DNA of 64,000 nucleotides from Bacteroidota bacterium (GCA_016702705.1 JADJDM010000017.1:1-64000); one strand, 5' to 3'; numbered from the stretch's first letter, positions 24,159 to 39,191 are shown. Made by a program: numbers and translations. The notes: generated by a model not told the origin, from the letters alone.

Positions 24159-27100
24159 CTATCTTACAACTGTAACGTGTCCAGTTAATGTATGTTTCTC
24201 ACTTCTTAAATCGTAAACAATAATCTTGTAAACATACGTATCAATTTGAACAACATTTCCATCTATTTTACCATCCCAACCTTTTGCAAAGTTGTTAGTT
24301 TCATAAATTAATTCGCCCCAACGATTGTAGATGTACATATTGTATCTCTCCTCATCGATGCCAATGCCTTGTGGAGTAAATATTTCATTTTTAAAATCAC
24401 CTGTTGGACTAAATGCATTTGGAACATAAAGTGCAAACTCAGGAGTAACATAAAGAGAATGAGTTACTGTATCTCTACAACCAAGTGCAGAAGTAACAAT
24501 TAAATTCACATCATAAGTTCCTGGATCATTATAAACATGTATTGGGTTTTCATCTGTAGAAACATTAGTGAGTGATGTAACATCACCAAAGTTCCAATTA
24601 AATGTTGCCCCTAATAAACTCTCGTTATAGAAGTTAACTGTTGGTTCAAATTCAGAAATCTCAGTTGGATTGTAAGAGAACTCAGCAATTGGGTTTGGAT
24701 AAACAACAATATAATTATTTGCAATAACTGTATCAGAACAACCTAATGCTGTAGTTACAATCATCTGCACATCCATGGAATCAACTTGTAAACCTGTAGA
24801 AGTGTAAGTATGAGTAGTTGTAGAATCAGCACCTGCAGAGCCATCTCCAAATGACCAAGAATAAGTACAATTAGGGAAATTATTACCTCCACTACCAGAG
24901 AATGATACAGTTAAATCTGCACAACCTTGTGTATTAATACCAATCATACTTGCTGATGGCTTAGGATTAGATGAAACATTTACAATAATTGTTTCTTGCG
25001 TTGAACAACCATCTGATACTGTTAAGTTATAACTTACAGGGAAGTTACTTGTTACAGGAACAGACACTATAGAGTTAGATCCTGTTTGCACTTGCGTAGG
25101 ACTTGTACCCCAAGTAAATGTATAAGGAACTCCATCTCCACCTCCGGCAATTGCTTCTAGTGTAACATTTTCACCTATACAACCTGTAACATCATTTGAA
25201 AGAACAGATATTTTAGGCAACACAGTTACATTAAATTGACCAGAAACCGATGGGCAATTGTTTGCATCAGTTACACTTACAGAGTATGATTGAATAATAG
25301 ATGTATTGTTTGTATTCGAATAAGTTACATTATGGTTTCCACCACCATTTAAACCTGATCCAGCGTTAGTCCAGGTATAAACATATGGAGGCGTTCCATT
25401 AGCTGCAGATGCATACACTCCTAGTACTTGACCATTACATGCAATTTGATCTTGACTAACAGAAACACTCAAAGGGAATGGCTGAGAAATTGTTGAACTA
25501 CCATTTACGGTACAGCCATTTGCATCAGTAACAACAATTTGATACGTTCCAATTGCTAAACCTCCTTGGAAAGATCCATTTCCAATAGATAAATTTGAGC
25601 TATTAAACCACTCGTAAGTATAACTTGAGCTTCCACCTGATTGAGCTGTTACTGTAAGGGTACCGTCATTTCCACCATAACAAGTAACGTTTGTTGCTGC
25701 AATATTACTAATAAGTGGTGGGGGCAAATCGGTTGGAGCTTCAGTAATTGAAGTAGTACAACCATTAATATCAGTTATAACGCAAGTATAAACTCCAGGT
25801 GCTGCTAAATTTTGTGCAAAACCTGTAGTTTGTAAGCCTGGATCGTTCCACTGATATGAATATGGAGCAGAAGCACCTGACACTAATAAACTTATTGAAG
25901 CATTTGGATCAGAACATGTACTAGGCATAACCGTTGTAACAACGTTAAACGCACTTGGCTGAGTGATTGTATTAACATAGGTTGTATTACATCCTTTATT
26001 ATCTGTTAACAACAATGAATATGCGCCCGGCGCTAAGTTTGTTATTACTGGTCCAGCTCCCACCGAAGGTGTCCAAGCATAAGTATATGATGGAGTTCCA
26101 CCAAATGGTGTAACACTTAACGAACCATTATTTGCCCCAAAGCAATCGATTTGTGTAATTGAATTCAAAGTAACTGCAAGTGGTAAAGGCTCGTCTATAA
26201 GAATTGTTTGAGATGTAGCACATCCATTTGCATCCGTAACATTACAATTATAAGTCCCCGCTGCTAAATTTGCAGCCGTTGGATTTGTTTGTAAAGCTGC
26301 ATCTGTCCAAACATAATTATATGGAGTAGTTCCTCCATTAACCAACATAGTTGCAGTACCATCATTAAACCCATTACATGTAACATCAACTAAACCGTTG
26401 ATTGCAGAAACCAATTGAGTTGGTTCAGTAATAGGAACGGTAATAGATGAAATACAACCTGCAGCATCTACAATTTGGAAAACATTATTTCCAGGCCATA
26501 AGGCTGTACCTGCTTGATTAGCATTTGGAATTAATGTAATTGGCATTAACCATGTTTGCGATGAATATGGAGTAGTGCCACCAGAAATACCTAGTACAGC
26601 AGTTCCATTATTTAAACCAAAACAAGTAACGTCGGTAGACGAATTAAGCACAATATTTGGTGCTGGAATATCATTTACATTTGCTATTGCGTTAACGGTA
26701 CATCCATTTGCATCTGTAACATCAACAGAGTAAACTCCGCCCGCTAAACCCGAATTAAATGCACTTGTAGATCCATTTGTCCAAACATACGCAAAAGGAG
26801 AAGTACCTCCAGCTACCTGCACTTGGGCTGAACCGTTACTTTGTCCACAGAAGTTATTTCCGTTTACAATTGTTGACGCGAGTAATGGTGCTGGTTCAGT
26901 AATAACTGTACTTGCCGTTTGTATACAACCGTTAGCATCAGTAATTGTTATTGTATGAACACCATCGCACAATGCAGTTGCATTAAAAACACTTGATAAC
27001 GAAGGTTGCCATAAGAAACTATAAGGTGCTGTTCCACCGCTAAACGAAGCAGTAGCTGTTCCATCACAAACATTATTACAAGATGCATTTGTACTTGAAG

Positions 27101-30100
27101 CTGTAACAATTAAAGGATTAGGTGAAGCAATGCTAAGTACTGACTGCGTCTCACAACCATTATTATCTGTAACTGTAGCAGTGTAACTACCAATACATAA
27201 ATTTGTATTAGTTGCTGTTGTTACAACATTAGACCATGAATAAGTATATGGCGCAACACCACCCGAAGGACTTACTGTTCCAGAACCATTGCATAATCCA
27301 GCACATGTAACATTAACTGGGTTTAAAATAGTACTAGTTAACAAACTAGGCTCTGTTAAGGTTGTTACGGCAGAAGCAGTACATCCTTTAAAATCAACAA
27401 TATTTACAGTATAAGTACCTGCACATAAACCAGTAGCTGTTTGTGTAGTTTGCGCATTTGAATCACTCCAAGTAAACGCAAAAGGACCTGTTCCATTTGT
27501 TGTAACAGCTGATGCAGTTCCATTACAAACAGCATTACACACTAAATTTGTCCTATTAATTGTTGCTGTTAATAATGCTGGATTGTTAAGTGTAATATTA
27601 GTTGTAGCAACACAACCTAATGCATCTGTAACTGTAACAGCATGTGTTCCTGAAGAAAGACTAGTTGCGTTAGCAGAGTTTTGAATTGGCAACACTGCCC
27701 ACTGATATGAATATGGTAAAGTTCCACCAAATGCTGATGAAGTACCAGTACCATTGGTTTGTCCATTACATATTGGATCAGTTCCTGTTGCATTAATTAT
27801 TAAAGTCGCTGGCTCCGTTATAATTACCGAAGCAGCGGCAACACAACCTGTAGCATCAGTAACTGTTACTCCATATACTCCAGCATTTAAATTGTTCGCT
27901 GTTTGTGTAGTTTGTGCAGTAGGATTCCAAGAATAGAAATAAGGTGTTGTTCCACCTGTTGCAGTTACTGTTGCAGAACCATTTGAACCTCCATTACAAC
28001 TAACATTCGTACTTGCTGTAATTGAAGCTGTTGGACCAGCTTGATCTACAAGAGTTAAAGGAAGATTTGTAGTACATTGATTTCCATCTCTGATGGTTAC
28101 CGTGTATGTACCTGCAAGTAAGCTGTTAAAACTTCCTGCTCCAAAAGCACCGCCATTTAAAGAGAAAGTATATCCTCCTGCACCACCTGCACCAACAACA
28201 GTAGCACTACCATTTGCTTGATTACAATTTGGATCTACAATTGTTGGAGTAATTGTAAGTGCGGTTGGTTCCACTATTGATCTATTGCCAGTTATTGTAC
28301 AACCATTTGCATCAGTCACAACTAATGAATAAGTACCTACAGGTAAACTACTAATTATTGGAGTATTAAAGGCACCGGGAGACCATAAATATGAGTACGG
28401 CGTTCTTCCACCAGCAACAATCGAACTAACGGTACCATCGCTACCTGCATTACAACTTACATTTGTTGAAGTGAAATTTAAAGTTAAAGCAACTGGCTCT
28501 GCTATCACTGCACTAGTGTTTGCAATACAACCATGCACATCTGTAACAGTAACTGAATAAGTTCCAATTGCTAAATTATTTACGGTTGCAGTTGTTCCAA
28601 CATTCGGAGACCATGCATAAGTAAACGGTGCAGTTGCACCACCGCCCATTGAAACATTTAACGATCCATTTGAACCACCAAAGCAAGAGACGTTAGTAAT
28701 ATTAGAAATTGAAGCTGTACCTCCTGGTGTTACATCTACTATTACAGATCCTGTTTGAGGACAAGAATTTGCATCTGTTACTGTAACTGTATAATGACCT
28801 GTTATAACTGGGACTGTTGTAGAAGCTGTTCCTCCACCACCTGACCAAGAATAAGTATATCCAGGAGTGCCACCACTTGCAACAACACTTGCAGTTCCGT
28901 TATCATCTGTACAATTAGCATTTACAGATGACATAACTAAGTTATTTGCGTAGGCTGAGATATTGCTACAGGTACATTTGCTGTACAACCAAAATTATCG
29001 CTTACTGTTACAGTATAGTCGGTTGCCGATAAAGTTCCAAATGTAGGCGTTGCACCAAAAACTCCACCATTAATTGAATATGTAAATGGAGCAGTTCCAC
29101 CAACTTCAGTAACAGTTACAGAACCATTGTTTCCTGAGAAACAAGAAACACTTGTTTGTGATAAAATTGAACCCACTAATTGTGGCGATTGTGACACTGT
29201 AAATGTTGAAGCCGAATTACAACCAGCAGCATCTGTAATTGTAACCGAATAAGTTATTGCAGATAAGCTATTAAATATCCCAGAACCATTTACTTGTCCT
29301 GTATGCAACGTGTATGTATAAGGAGTAGCTCCACCTGTACCAGTTAATGTAACAGTTCCATTATTTCCACCAAAACAACTAACATTCGTTTGAGATACAA
29401 CAGATGCAACTGGAGAACTTAAATTACTAACAACAACTGTATTTGTTACTGTACAAAGATTTACATCTCTTACAGTTACAGTATATGTATTTGCTGCTAA
29501 CGCTAAGAAAGTAGTAGTTGCTTGATAAGAAGCTCCACCATCGATTGAATATTCATAAGCTGCATTGCCACCTGTTACAGCACCAACTACAATTGTTCCG
29601 TTTGAATTACCACAATTAGTAGGAGTTGAAGTTAAAGCAACTGCTGTTGGACCAGCAGTATTATTAACCACAGTAGTAACTGTAAACGTACACAAGTTAG
29701 CATCACTAACTAATAAAGTATGAGTACCAGCTGTTGTTGTATAAGTAGTTGTTGCAGATAATACACCGCCATCCATTGAGAATTGATAAGGAGCTGTTCC
29801 ACCTGTAGTAGCGCCTGCAGTAACAATTCCATTTGCATTTCCACAAGTAGAATTTGTTGTTGATGTGGCTTGAGCTGTTGGCCCAGGAGTATCAGCAACA
29901 TTAGTTGTAACTGTAAACGTACAAAGATTTGCATCACGAATAACTACCGTGTATGTTGACGCAGTTAATCCAGTGTATGGTCCCGAAGGAACAAATACAG
30001 CACTATTTAAAGAATATTCATAAGGCGATGTTCCTCCAGTTACCGCGCCAAGTGCAATTGTTCCATTTGCATTTCCACAAGTAGAATTTGTTGGAGTTAA

Positions 30101-33100
30101 TACTAAAGCAGTTGGACCTGGAATATTTAATACAGCAGCTGTTTGAGTGAATTGACAGTTATTTGCATCTTGAACAACAATTGTATAAGTTCCGGCTAGT
30201 AAAGCTGTATATGAAGTAGTACCTGTAAATGCACTTCCATTAATTGAATAAGTATAACCAGAAGTTCCACCAGTTACAGCACCAACAGCTAAAACACCAT
30301 TTGCGTTTCCACAAGTTGAGTTTGTTGGAGTAATAACAACTGCTGTTGGACCAGCAGTATTATTTACTGTAACTGTTTGTGAGAAAGTACAAGCGTTAAC
30401 ATCGCTAACTAACACTGTGTAAGTGCCTGCAGCTAATCCTGTATAGGAAGTTGTTGTGCTTAATGCACCACCATTTAATGAGAAATTAATTGTTCCTGCA
30501 CCACCTGTAACTGCACCAATTGCAATTGAACCATTTGGATTACCACAAGTAGAATTTGTTGGAGTAACAACAACTGCAGATGGTCCGCCACTATTATTTA
30601 CCGCAACTGTTTGCGTGAACTGACAAAGATTTACATCCTGTACAATCACCGTATACGTTGCCGCTGATAATCCAGGGTAACTTGTTGTAGCCGTAAACGG
30701 ACTACCATTAAATGAATACGTATTTGTTCCAGAACCACCAGTTACAGCTCCAATATTAACTGCACCATTACTTCCACCACAGGTTGCATTTGTTGGAGTT
30801 AATGCAATTGCTGATGGGCCTGCTAAATCTGAAACAACAGTTGTTTGAGTAAACTGACAGTTATTTGCATCTTGAGCAATCACAGTATATGTTCCAGCTG
30901 TTAATCCAGAGTAACTTGTTGTTCCAGAGAATGCACCACCATTAAAATTATAAGTAATTAATCCATTGCCACCTGTTGTTGCACCTATAGTTACAATACC
31001 ATTAGGATTACCACAAGTTGCATTTGTTGGAGTTAAAATTTGAGCAGTTGGTCCAGCTAAATTTGTAACAACAACCGTGTTTGTTAACTGGCAACCATTT
31101 GCGTCTTGAACTAATAAAGTATACGTTGCCGCAGCTAATCCGGTGAAAGAAGTTGTTGCTCCTAAGGCTCCGCCGTTAATTGAATATTGATAGGTTGTAG
31201 AACCAGAAGTTGTAACCGCTCCTGCATTAGCAATACCATTCGAGTTACCACAAGTTGAACTAATGCTTGAAACTGCAAATGCTGTTGGACCAGGAGTATT
31301 AGCAACTGTTACATTTGCCGTAAATGTACAAGCATTTGCATCTCTTACTACAACCGTATATGTACCTGCAGATTGGGCTGCGTAAGATGTTGTACCTGAA
31401 AATGCTCCTGCATTAACTGAATAAGTGTATCCTGAAGTTCCACCAGTAACCGCTCCAATTACAAACGAACCATTTGCATTACCACAAGTTGAATTTGTTG
31501 GAGTTAACACTACTGCCGTTGGGCCTGCTGTATTATCAACAAACACTGTTTGAGCAAATGTACAAGCGTTAACATCACTTACTGTTACTGTGTATGTACC
31601 TGAAGTTAAACCTGTATAAGATGTTGAAGAACTAAATGCTCCACCATTTAATGAATAAGTAATAGTTCCTGCCCCGCCTGTTACTGCGCCTACAGCAATT
31701 GATCCATTTGGATTTCCACAAGTCGAATTTGTTGGCGTAAGCACAACCGCTGAAGGACCACCACTATTGTTTACGGAAACAGTTTGAGTAAACTGGCAAA
31801 GATTTACATCTTGAACAACTACAGTATATGTTCCTGCAATTAAGCCAGGATAACTTACAGTAGCTGTAAATGGACTTCCATTAAATGAATAGGTATTTGT
31901 TCCAGAACCACCTGTTACAGCACCAACATTAACAACACCGTTACTTCCACCACAGGTAGCACTAATAGTAGTTAAGGCAAGTGCTGTTGGCCCTGGTAAA
32001 TTTGAAACAACAGTAGTTTGAGTAAACTGACAGTTATTAGCATCTTGAGCAATTACAGTATAAGTTCCTACTGCTAATGAAGTATAACTTGTAGTTCCTG
32101 AGAATGCACCTGCGTTAAAACTATAAGTAATTAATCCAGTTCCGCCAGTTGTTGCACCGATTGTTACTGTTCCGTTTGCATTACCACAAGTTGAATTAAC
32201 AGGAGTAAGCACTTGAGCTGTTGGCCCCGGTGTGTTTGCAACTGTAATAGTATTTGTTAATTGGCAACCATTAGCATCTTGAACCAATAAAGTATAAGTT
32301 GCTGCTGCTAAGCCTGTGAAAGAAGTTGTTGCTCCTAATGCACCGCCATTAATTGAGTATTGATATGTTGTAGAACCTGAAGTTGTAACTGCACCTGCTG
32401 TTGCAACACCGTTTGAATTTCCACAAGTTGAATTAGTACTTGATACTGCAAATGCTGTTGGGCCAGGGGTATTAGCAACTGTTACATTTTCTGTATATGT
32501 ACAACCATTTGCATCTCTTACTACTACCGTATATGTTCCCGCTAATTGAGAATTATAAGTTGTTGTTCCAGAAAACGCTCCGCCATTTATTGAATAAGTA
32601 TATGCTGATGTTCCACCTGTTACTGCACCTATTATATAGGTACCATTTGCACTACTACAAGTTGAATTTGTTGGAGTTAATACAACATCAGTTGGACCAG
32701 CAACTGTTCCTACTGTTACTGTTGTAGCAAACTGACAATTATTTGCGTCTTTTACAATTGCATTATAAGTTCCAGCTGCAACATTAGTGTATACAGTTGT
32801 ACCTGTAAATGCACTACCATCAAAACTGTAAGTGATAATTCCAGTTCCACCCGTGGTTGCACCAAATGTTACAGTACCAGTGTTTGTAGAACATGCAGAA
32901 TTGGTACTTGACATTACCTGAGCAGTTGGACCACCTGAATTACTTATCACCAGTTGTTGTGCTATAAGTACAGTTGTTTGCATCTCTCACAACTACAGTA
33001 TATGTTCCGGCAGCTAAGTTAAATAACTAGTTGTACCTGTAAACGCACCACCGTTTACAGAAAATGTATTACCTCCTGCTCCACCTGTTACTGCACCAAT

Positions 33101-36100
33101 TGTAAATGATCCATTACTACCTCCACAAGCCGCATCAACTGGAGTTAATACTACAGCTGTTGGACCACCACTGTTATTTACTGTTGTATTAGAAGTAAAC
33201 TGACAACCATTTGCATCTTGAACTACAACTGTGTATGTTGCTGCTGCTAATGCAGTATAATTTGTTGTACCTGTAAAACCACTGCCATTTACTGAATAAG
33301 TAAAACCTGCAGTTCCACCTGTTACTGCACCAATTGTAAACGAACCATTACTAGCTCCACAAGTGGCGCTCGTAGGCGTTAACACCACTGCTGTTGGCGC
33401 TGGGTTATTTCCTACTACTGATGTTGAAGTTGTTTGACAACCATTTGCATCTTGAACAATTACAGTATAAGTAGCCGCTCCTAAGTTTGTAAAACTTGTT
33501 GTTGCATTAAAGCCTGCTGGACCTGGTGATACTGAATATGTAAATGCTGATGTACCACCTGTTACTGCTCCGATTGTTAGTGTTCCTGATGTTCCACCAC
33601 AACTTGTATTTACTGGAGTTAATGTTACTGCTGTTGGACCTGCTGTATTTCCAACTACTGTTGTTGTTGTAAATGTACATGCACTCGCATCTCTAACAGT
33701 AACCGTAAATGTTCCTGCTGCTAAATTTGTATAACTAACTGTTCCTGTAAAGCCTGCTGGACCTGGGGATACTGAATAAGTATAAGCCGATGTACCACCT
33801 GTTACTGCTCCTATTGTAAATGAACCATTCGAATTTCCACATGTTGAATTAACTGGTGTTAACGCTAATGCTGTTGGACCTGCTGTATTTCCTATTGTTG
33901 TATTTGATGTAAAGGTACAACCATTTACATCTCTTACTATTACTGTATAAGTATTAGGTGCTAAACCAGTAAAACTTGTTGTTGCATTAAAACCCGCTGG
34001 GCCTGGTGACACTGAGTATGTATTTGTTCCACCACCGCCTGTTACTGCGCCTATCGTGAACGAACCATTACTTAAACCACAAGTTGCATCCACAGGTGTT
34101 AATACCATAGCAGTTGGACCTGGATTGTTTCCTACAACAACACTTGAAGTAAATAAACAACCATTAGAACCTTGAACTACTACTGTATATGTATTAGCCG
34201 CTAAACCAGTGAAATTTGTTGTTGCATTAAATCCAGCTGGGCCTGGAGAAACTGAATATGTAAATGCGCCAACACCACCTGTAACTGCGCCAATTGTAAA
34301 CGAACCTGTACTTCCTCCACAATTAGCATTTACTGGAGTTAGAACTACTGCTGTTGCTGCGCCTGTATTATTGATTGTAGTATTAGATGTGAATGTACAA
34401 CCATTTGCATCGCGCACTATTACTGTATAAGTACCCGCTGCTAATGCTGTATAATTTGTTGTTGCTGTAAACGCACTCGCATTTACTGAATACGCATACC
34501 CTGCCGTTCCACCTGTTACTGCTCCTATTGAGAATGAACCATTACTAGCCCCACAAGTTGAATTTACTGGAGTTAATACAACTGCTGTTGGACCAGGATT
34601 ATTTCCTACTACTGAGGTTGAAGTTGTTTGACAACCATTTGCATCTTGAACAATAACTGTATAAGTTGCTGCTCCTAAACTTGTAAAACTTGTTGTTGCA
34701 TTAAAGCCTGCTGGACCTGGTGAAACTGAATAAGTGTATGCTGATGTTCCACCTGTTACTGCACCTATTGTTAATGTTCCTGTTGTTCCACCGCAACTAG
34801 TATTTACTGGCGTTAATGTTACTGCTGTTGGACCTGCTGTATTACCAACAACTGTTGTCGTTGTAAATGTACATGCACTCGCATCTCTAACAGTAACTGT
34901 AAAAGTACCTGCTGCTAAATTTGTATAACTAACTGTTCCTGTAAAGCCTGCTGGACCTGGGGATACTGAATAAGTATAAGCCGATGTACCACCTGTTACT
35001 GCACCTATTGTAAATGAACCATTTGCGTTTCCACAAGTTGAATTAACTGGAGTTAATGCCGATGCTGTTGGGCCGGCTGTATTTCCTATTGTTGTATTCG
35101 AAGTAAATGTACAACCATTTACATCTCTTACTATTACAGTATATGTATTTGGTGCTAATCCTGTAAAACTTGTTGTTGCATTAAATCCTGCTGGACCTGG
35201 GGATACTGAATAGGTATTTGTTCCGCCGCCACCTGTTACTGCGCCTATTGTAAATGAACCATTACTTAATCCACAAGTTGCGTTTACTGGAGTTAATACA
35301 ACTGCCGTTGGGCCAGGATTATTTCCTACTACAACATTTGAAGTAAATAAACAACCATTAGAACCTTGAACTACTACTGTATATGTATTAGCCGCTAAAC
35401 CAGTGAAATTTGTTGTTGCATTAAATCCTGCTGGGCCTGGAGAAACTGAATATGTAAATGCGCCAACACCACCTGTAACTGCGCCAATTGTGAATGAACC
35501 ATTTGCTGCTCCACAAGTAGAATTAACTGGAGTTAATACTACTGCTGTTGCTGCGCCTGTATTAGCTATTGTTGTGTTTGATGTAAACGTACATCCATTA
35601 GCATCTCTTACTATTACTGTATAAGTACCCGCTGCTAATGCTGTATAATTTGTTGTTGCTGTAAACGAACTCGCATTTACTGAATACGTATACCCCGATG
35701 TTCCACCTGTTACTGCTCCAATAGTGAATGAACCATTACTAGCGCCACAAGTTGAATTAACTGGAGTTAAAACAACTGCTGTTGGGCCTGCTGTATTCCC
35801 TACAATAACAGAACCATTAACTGTACAACCAAAATTATCTCTAACAACGTATGTATATGTATTTGCTGCTAATCCTGTATAACTTGTTGTAGCGGCAAAT
35901 GCACCACCATTAAATGAATATGTATAAGAAGTTGCTCCAGCTGTAGGTGTAGTTGGAGGAGCTAAAGTAACTGTACCATTTGCATTTCCACAAGTTGCGT
36001 TAACCGGTGTAGCATTTGGACCTGCAGGGCCTGCAGCATTTGGCACGTTTACAGTTGTTGTATATGTACAAGAGTTTGCATCTCTAACAGTAACAGTATG

Positions 36101-38765
36101 GCTGCCAGAAGCCTGTCCAGTATATGCAGTGGTTCCACTAAAACCAACTGTTGGAGTTACAGAATAAGTATATGCTGAAGTTCCACCAGTTACAGCACCT
36201 AAAGTTATTGTACCATCTGATTGTCCACAATGTGCTGTTCCAATTGTTGTAGCAATATTTGTAGGACCAGGTACATTTGTTAAAGTAACAGTTGCTGTAT
36301 TAGTACATGCATTTGCATCTCTTACACCAACTGTATATGTAGTTGGCGCTCCTGCTAATCCTGTGTAATTTGTTAAAGCACCATATGCTCCACCATTAAA
36401 ATTATATGTATATGCAGGAGTTCCTCCTGTAGCTGCAGTAACATTAATTACACCATTTGAAGCACCACATGTTGGTTGAACTGGTGTTAATGCCGGAGCA
36501 TTTGGCATTGGATAAACAGTAATAGCAACAGTATTTGTTGCAGTACAAGTACCAGAGGTTATTGTATGAGTAACTGTATATGTACCAGCTGCTGCCCATG
36601 TAACCCCACTAGGACTATTTCCTGCACTTGTTCCCGGTGTTCCACTTGGGAAAGTCCAAGAGGCTGTTCCAAAAGTAGATCCTGTATTTGTAAAGGTAAA
36701 TGAATTTCCTGTTAAACATTGATTAATTGGAGGTGTAAAAGTAGCAGTAGGTTGAGGATTAACCGTAACTACATAAGTAACAGGCGATCCTGGGCAGGTT
36801 CCAATTGTAGGAGTAATTGTAACAGTAGAAGTTATTGCTGCGGTAGTTCCATTAGTAGCTGTAAATGCAGGTACATTGCCTGTGCCACTGGCAGCTAAAC
36901 CAATTGCAGTATTAGTATTGGCCCAGGTGTATGTTGCACCAGCAGGAGTACTTGTTAAACTTGTAGCAGCAACTGAAGCGCCGGCGCAAACGTTAACATT
37001 TGCTGGAGCAGTTATTGTAGGAACTGCATTAACAGTTACTATAGTGGATGAATTACAAGTAATCGTACCTGATGTAGCAGTAACAGTATATGTATAAGTG
37101 CCTGCTGCTGCTGGAGCAGTAAATGCAGGAGGATTCCTAACACCAGATGTATATCCAGAAGGACCAGTCCAAGCATAGCTGTAAACCGGCTCCCGCACTT
37201 GTTGCAGATAAAGTTAAAGAACCTCCAGCACAAACAGGTCCACTATTTGAAGCAGTTACAGTACATCCACAATTAGTTACTGTTACAGTTGCTGAAGCCG
37301 TTGTTGAAGAAGGGCATAATGGATTACCAGTAGATGAGGTTGCTGTATATGTATAAGTACCAACAGCTGCCTGAGTTGCAGTAACCGAAGCTCCAGTAGT
37401 TGCACTTAATCCACCAGCAGGAGACCAGGTATAAGAACCATTACCACCAGCTGCAGTTAGATTTACAGGTGTACCCTGACAAACAGAAGCAGTGGATGGT
37501 GTAACGGTAACGGGAACATTGACCCCGCTATTAGCACCAATAACATAATTAACAATATCTCCTGAATTTCCATCAATCATCATATAGTATGTTTGACCAG
37601 GAGTTAATCCAGTTGCTGTAATTGGTGTTGGGCCATAATTTGCAGTACCTGGATTATAGCAAGTAAAACTTGATACTGCACCAGAACATCCAGTAGCTTG
37701 AAAGATAAAAATTTGAATACCATATCCCATTGTAAAGCTTGTTACCCATAAATTGAATGATATGGATGAGGAAGAAGCAACGAAAGTTAAAAAAGAGTTA
37801 TTCTCAATTGATCCACAAAATGCAGTGTTCAATTGTCCCCAAGAATTTGCAGTATAACCAGTAGTAGATCCACAATATCCATCTAAATCACAAATTGGCG
37901 TGGCAGTTGCACAAGTGTTGCCCGGAGGAGAATTACCAACACAAGTAGGTAAAGGTGGCGGTGTTGTAACACATGTTGTAAAAGTTGTTGTTGAAGGTGT
38001 TCCAGAATAATAGTCATAAACCCTGTAATAGTAAGTATTACCCACTGTTAGTCCTGTTGCAGTGTATGAACCTGAGCCGCCTGTAGTAAAAGCAGCATCA
38101 TTACAGTTTATTGATGTTAAGGAAGCACAAGTACCAGAAAACACTTGAACCACGGGGTCCATGCTAGCAGAGGCTGTTAAACTAATATTTTGGGAAGTAG
38201 CTGCTGCGACAAAACTATACCAAACATCATCATTTGCTGTTCCTGAACAACCTGCTAATGATTGCGAAGTTCCAAGTGAACCGACTGTTGAAGAACAAGT
38301 TGTTGCTGGCGTTAACGCTATAGCTGTATTACACTTATCGTTTGTTGCAGGTGGCGGTGGTGGAGCGCCTGTAACAGTAACTATTGAAGTTGTTGAACAA
38401 GGCGACGCGGTTCCACAAGCGGCATTTGTGTTCCATGATGGATAAATTGTCCCTGTAACAGAAGCTGTAAAAGTAAGCGGCGCATTACCTTGAGCGATAA
38501 CTGGTCCGCCAGAACTTCCTGAATGCACAGTTACATAACCGCCTGCTGTGTTAGTAAGTGTGTAGACATAGCCCGAAACTATTCCACTCACAGTAGAATA
38601 TTCTGTTTGATACTGACAGGTTGCAATTGTAACAGTTGATCCAGATACTGTACCAGCAGTACCTGATCCATAGGAGCTCGAATTAGTACATTGAGAATAT
38701 GCTAGATTAACACCTAACACATTAATAATTACAATTAAAACTAAACTCTTTAAAAAATTTTTCAT
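24159..38765 (-). CDS. Giant SprB-repeat adhesin with T9SS type B sorting domain (about 4,870 aa), frame broken
   Basis: Four long open segments (37137-38765, 33014-37198, 28937-32983, 24159-28988) join into one protein by single-base repairs near 37185, 33010, 32950 and 28945. The order is: signal peptide (MKNFLKSLVLIVIINVLGVN ... AYSQ); a PPC-like beta domain (NDKCNTAIALTP, NDDVWYSF) and a second repeat of that kind; Ig/PKD-like parts; then several dozen SprB repeats of about 80 residues (CxxxNGxxxhxAxGGxxxYxY ... LxxGxYxVxVxDxxxC); PKD domains with WSFGDGS; and a CHU_C/type B C-terminus (YVPNAFSPTGDFKNEIF, YNRWGELIYETNNFAKGWDG, GHVTVVR). It is exported by the type IX system and likely supports gliding, adhesion or prey contact. 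A small secreted protein precedes it. Confidence 0.88.
30270..32640 (-). repeat. Tandem duplication of a five-module SprB block (offset 1,173 bp)
   Basis: Two consecutive blocks of five SprB modules are near-copies. Both contain, in order, a module with AVTTSGSTTYQYSINGGALG, one with TVIAQDANNCQFTQTTVVS, one with GSGTNTYSFNGSPFTAT, one with NSGGPSAVV and one ending TAGPTAVV. The DNA word ACTGCAAAT recurs at 31272 and 32445, an offset of 1,173 bases (391 codons), so the frame is kept. Borders are approximate. Confidence 0.75.
33410..35800 (-). repeat. Tandem duplication of a second five-module SprB block (offset 1,194 bp)
   Basis: Two blocks of five modules with the shared hallmarks FTYSVSPGPAGFNATTNFTG, VVQGSNGCLFTS, TVSYTNLAAGTFTVTVRDAS and TYTVIVQDANGCQTTSTSVV. 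Matching segments at 34209 and 35403 give an offset of 1,194 bases (398 codons), in frame. The copies differ at few positions, so the duplication is recent or kept similar by conversion. Borders are approximate. Confidence 0.8.
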
Positions 38766-38798
38766 TTTTATCTAACTTTTAATTTTCACTAAATTTCT

Positions 38799-39191
38799 TT
38801 ATTTATTTGCAAGTATTAATTGCTCCTCAGAATACATAATTCGAAACCCCAAACCAGCCAGAATAGCTTTAAATTCAGCATACTGAGGACTTCCTCTTTC
38901 CTTTAATGTTTTAATTTGAAATGTATACTTTTCAGCATTTATTTCTAAAGCTTTAAACCCCTCTATTTTCTGTAGCTCCTTTAAGATATTTTCCTTTTCT
39001 TGCTCCTTAACTAATCTCTCTTGATAAACAATAACAAATATTGAGACTACACCTTCTTCAGCAGTTTTCCCCAATTTTACATTGTTTGCCATGTGCTTTT
39101 CAACATCACTAGGCATAATTAATTTATTTTCTTGCGCATTGGCAATACAGAATATAAATATCAAAAAACTAGAAAGTATTATTTTTTTCAT
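38799..39191 (-). CDS. Small secreted protein preceding the giant adhesin
   Basis: 130 residues. A signal peptide (MKKIILSSFLIFIFCIANAQ) is followed by an alpha/beta body with EKENILKELQKIEGFKALEI. No family is recognised. It lies 33 bases before the start of the 4,870-residue adhesin on the same strand. A second secreted protein of similar size (47467-47841) stands in the same place before the other giant gene, which suggests a role linked to the adhesins, for example in their export or anchoring. Confidence 0.65.
   Translation of the reverse strand: MKKIILSSFLIFIFCIANAQENKLIMPSDVEKHMANNVKLGKTAEEGVVSIFVIVYQERLVKEQEKENILKELQKIEGFKALEINAEKYTFQIKTLKERGSPQYAEFKAILAGLGFRIMYSEEQLILANK

Noticed and set aside
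33014..37198. Separate genes for each segment of the giant adhesin
   Set aside because: The segments meet in the middle of SprB modules and lack signal peptides; single-base repairs join them into one protein with one signal peptide and one sorting domain.
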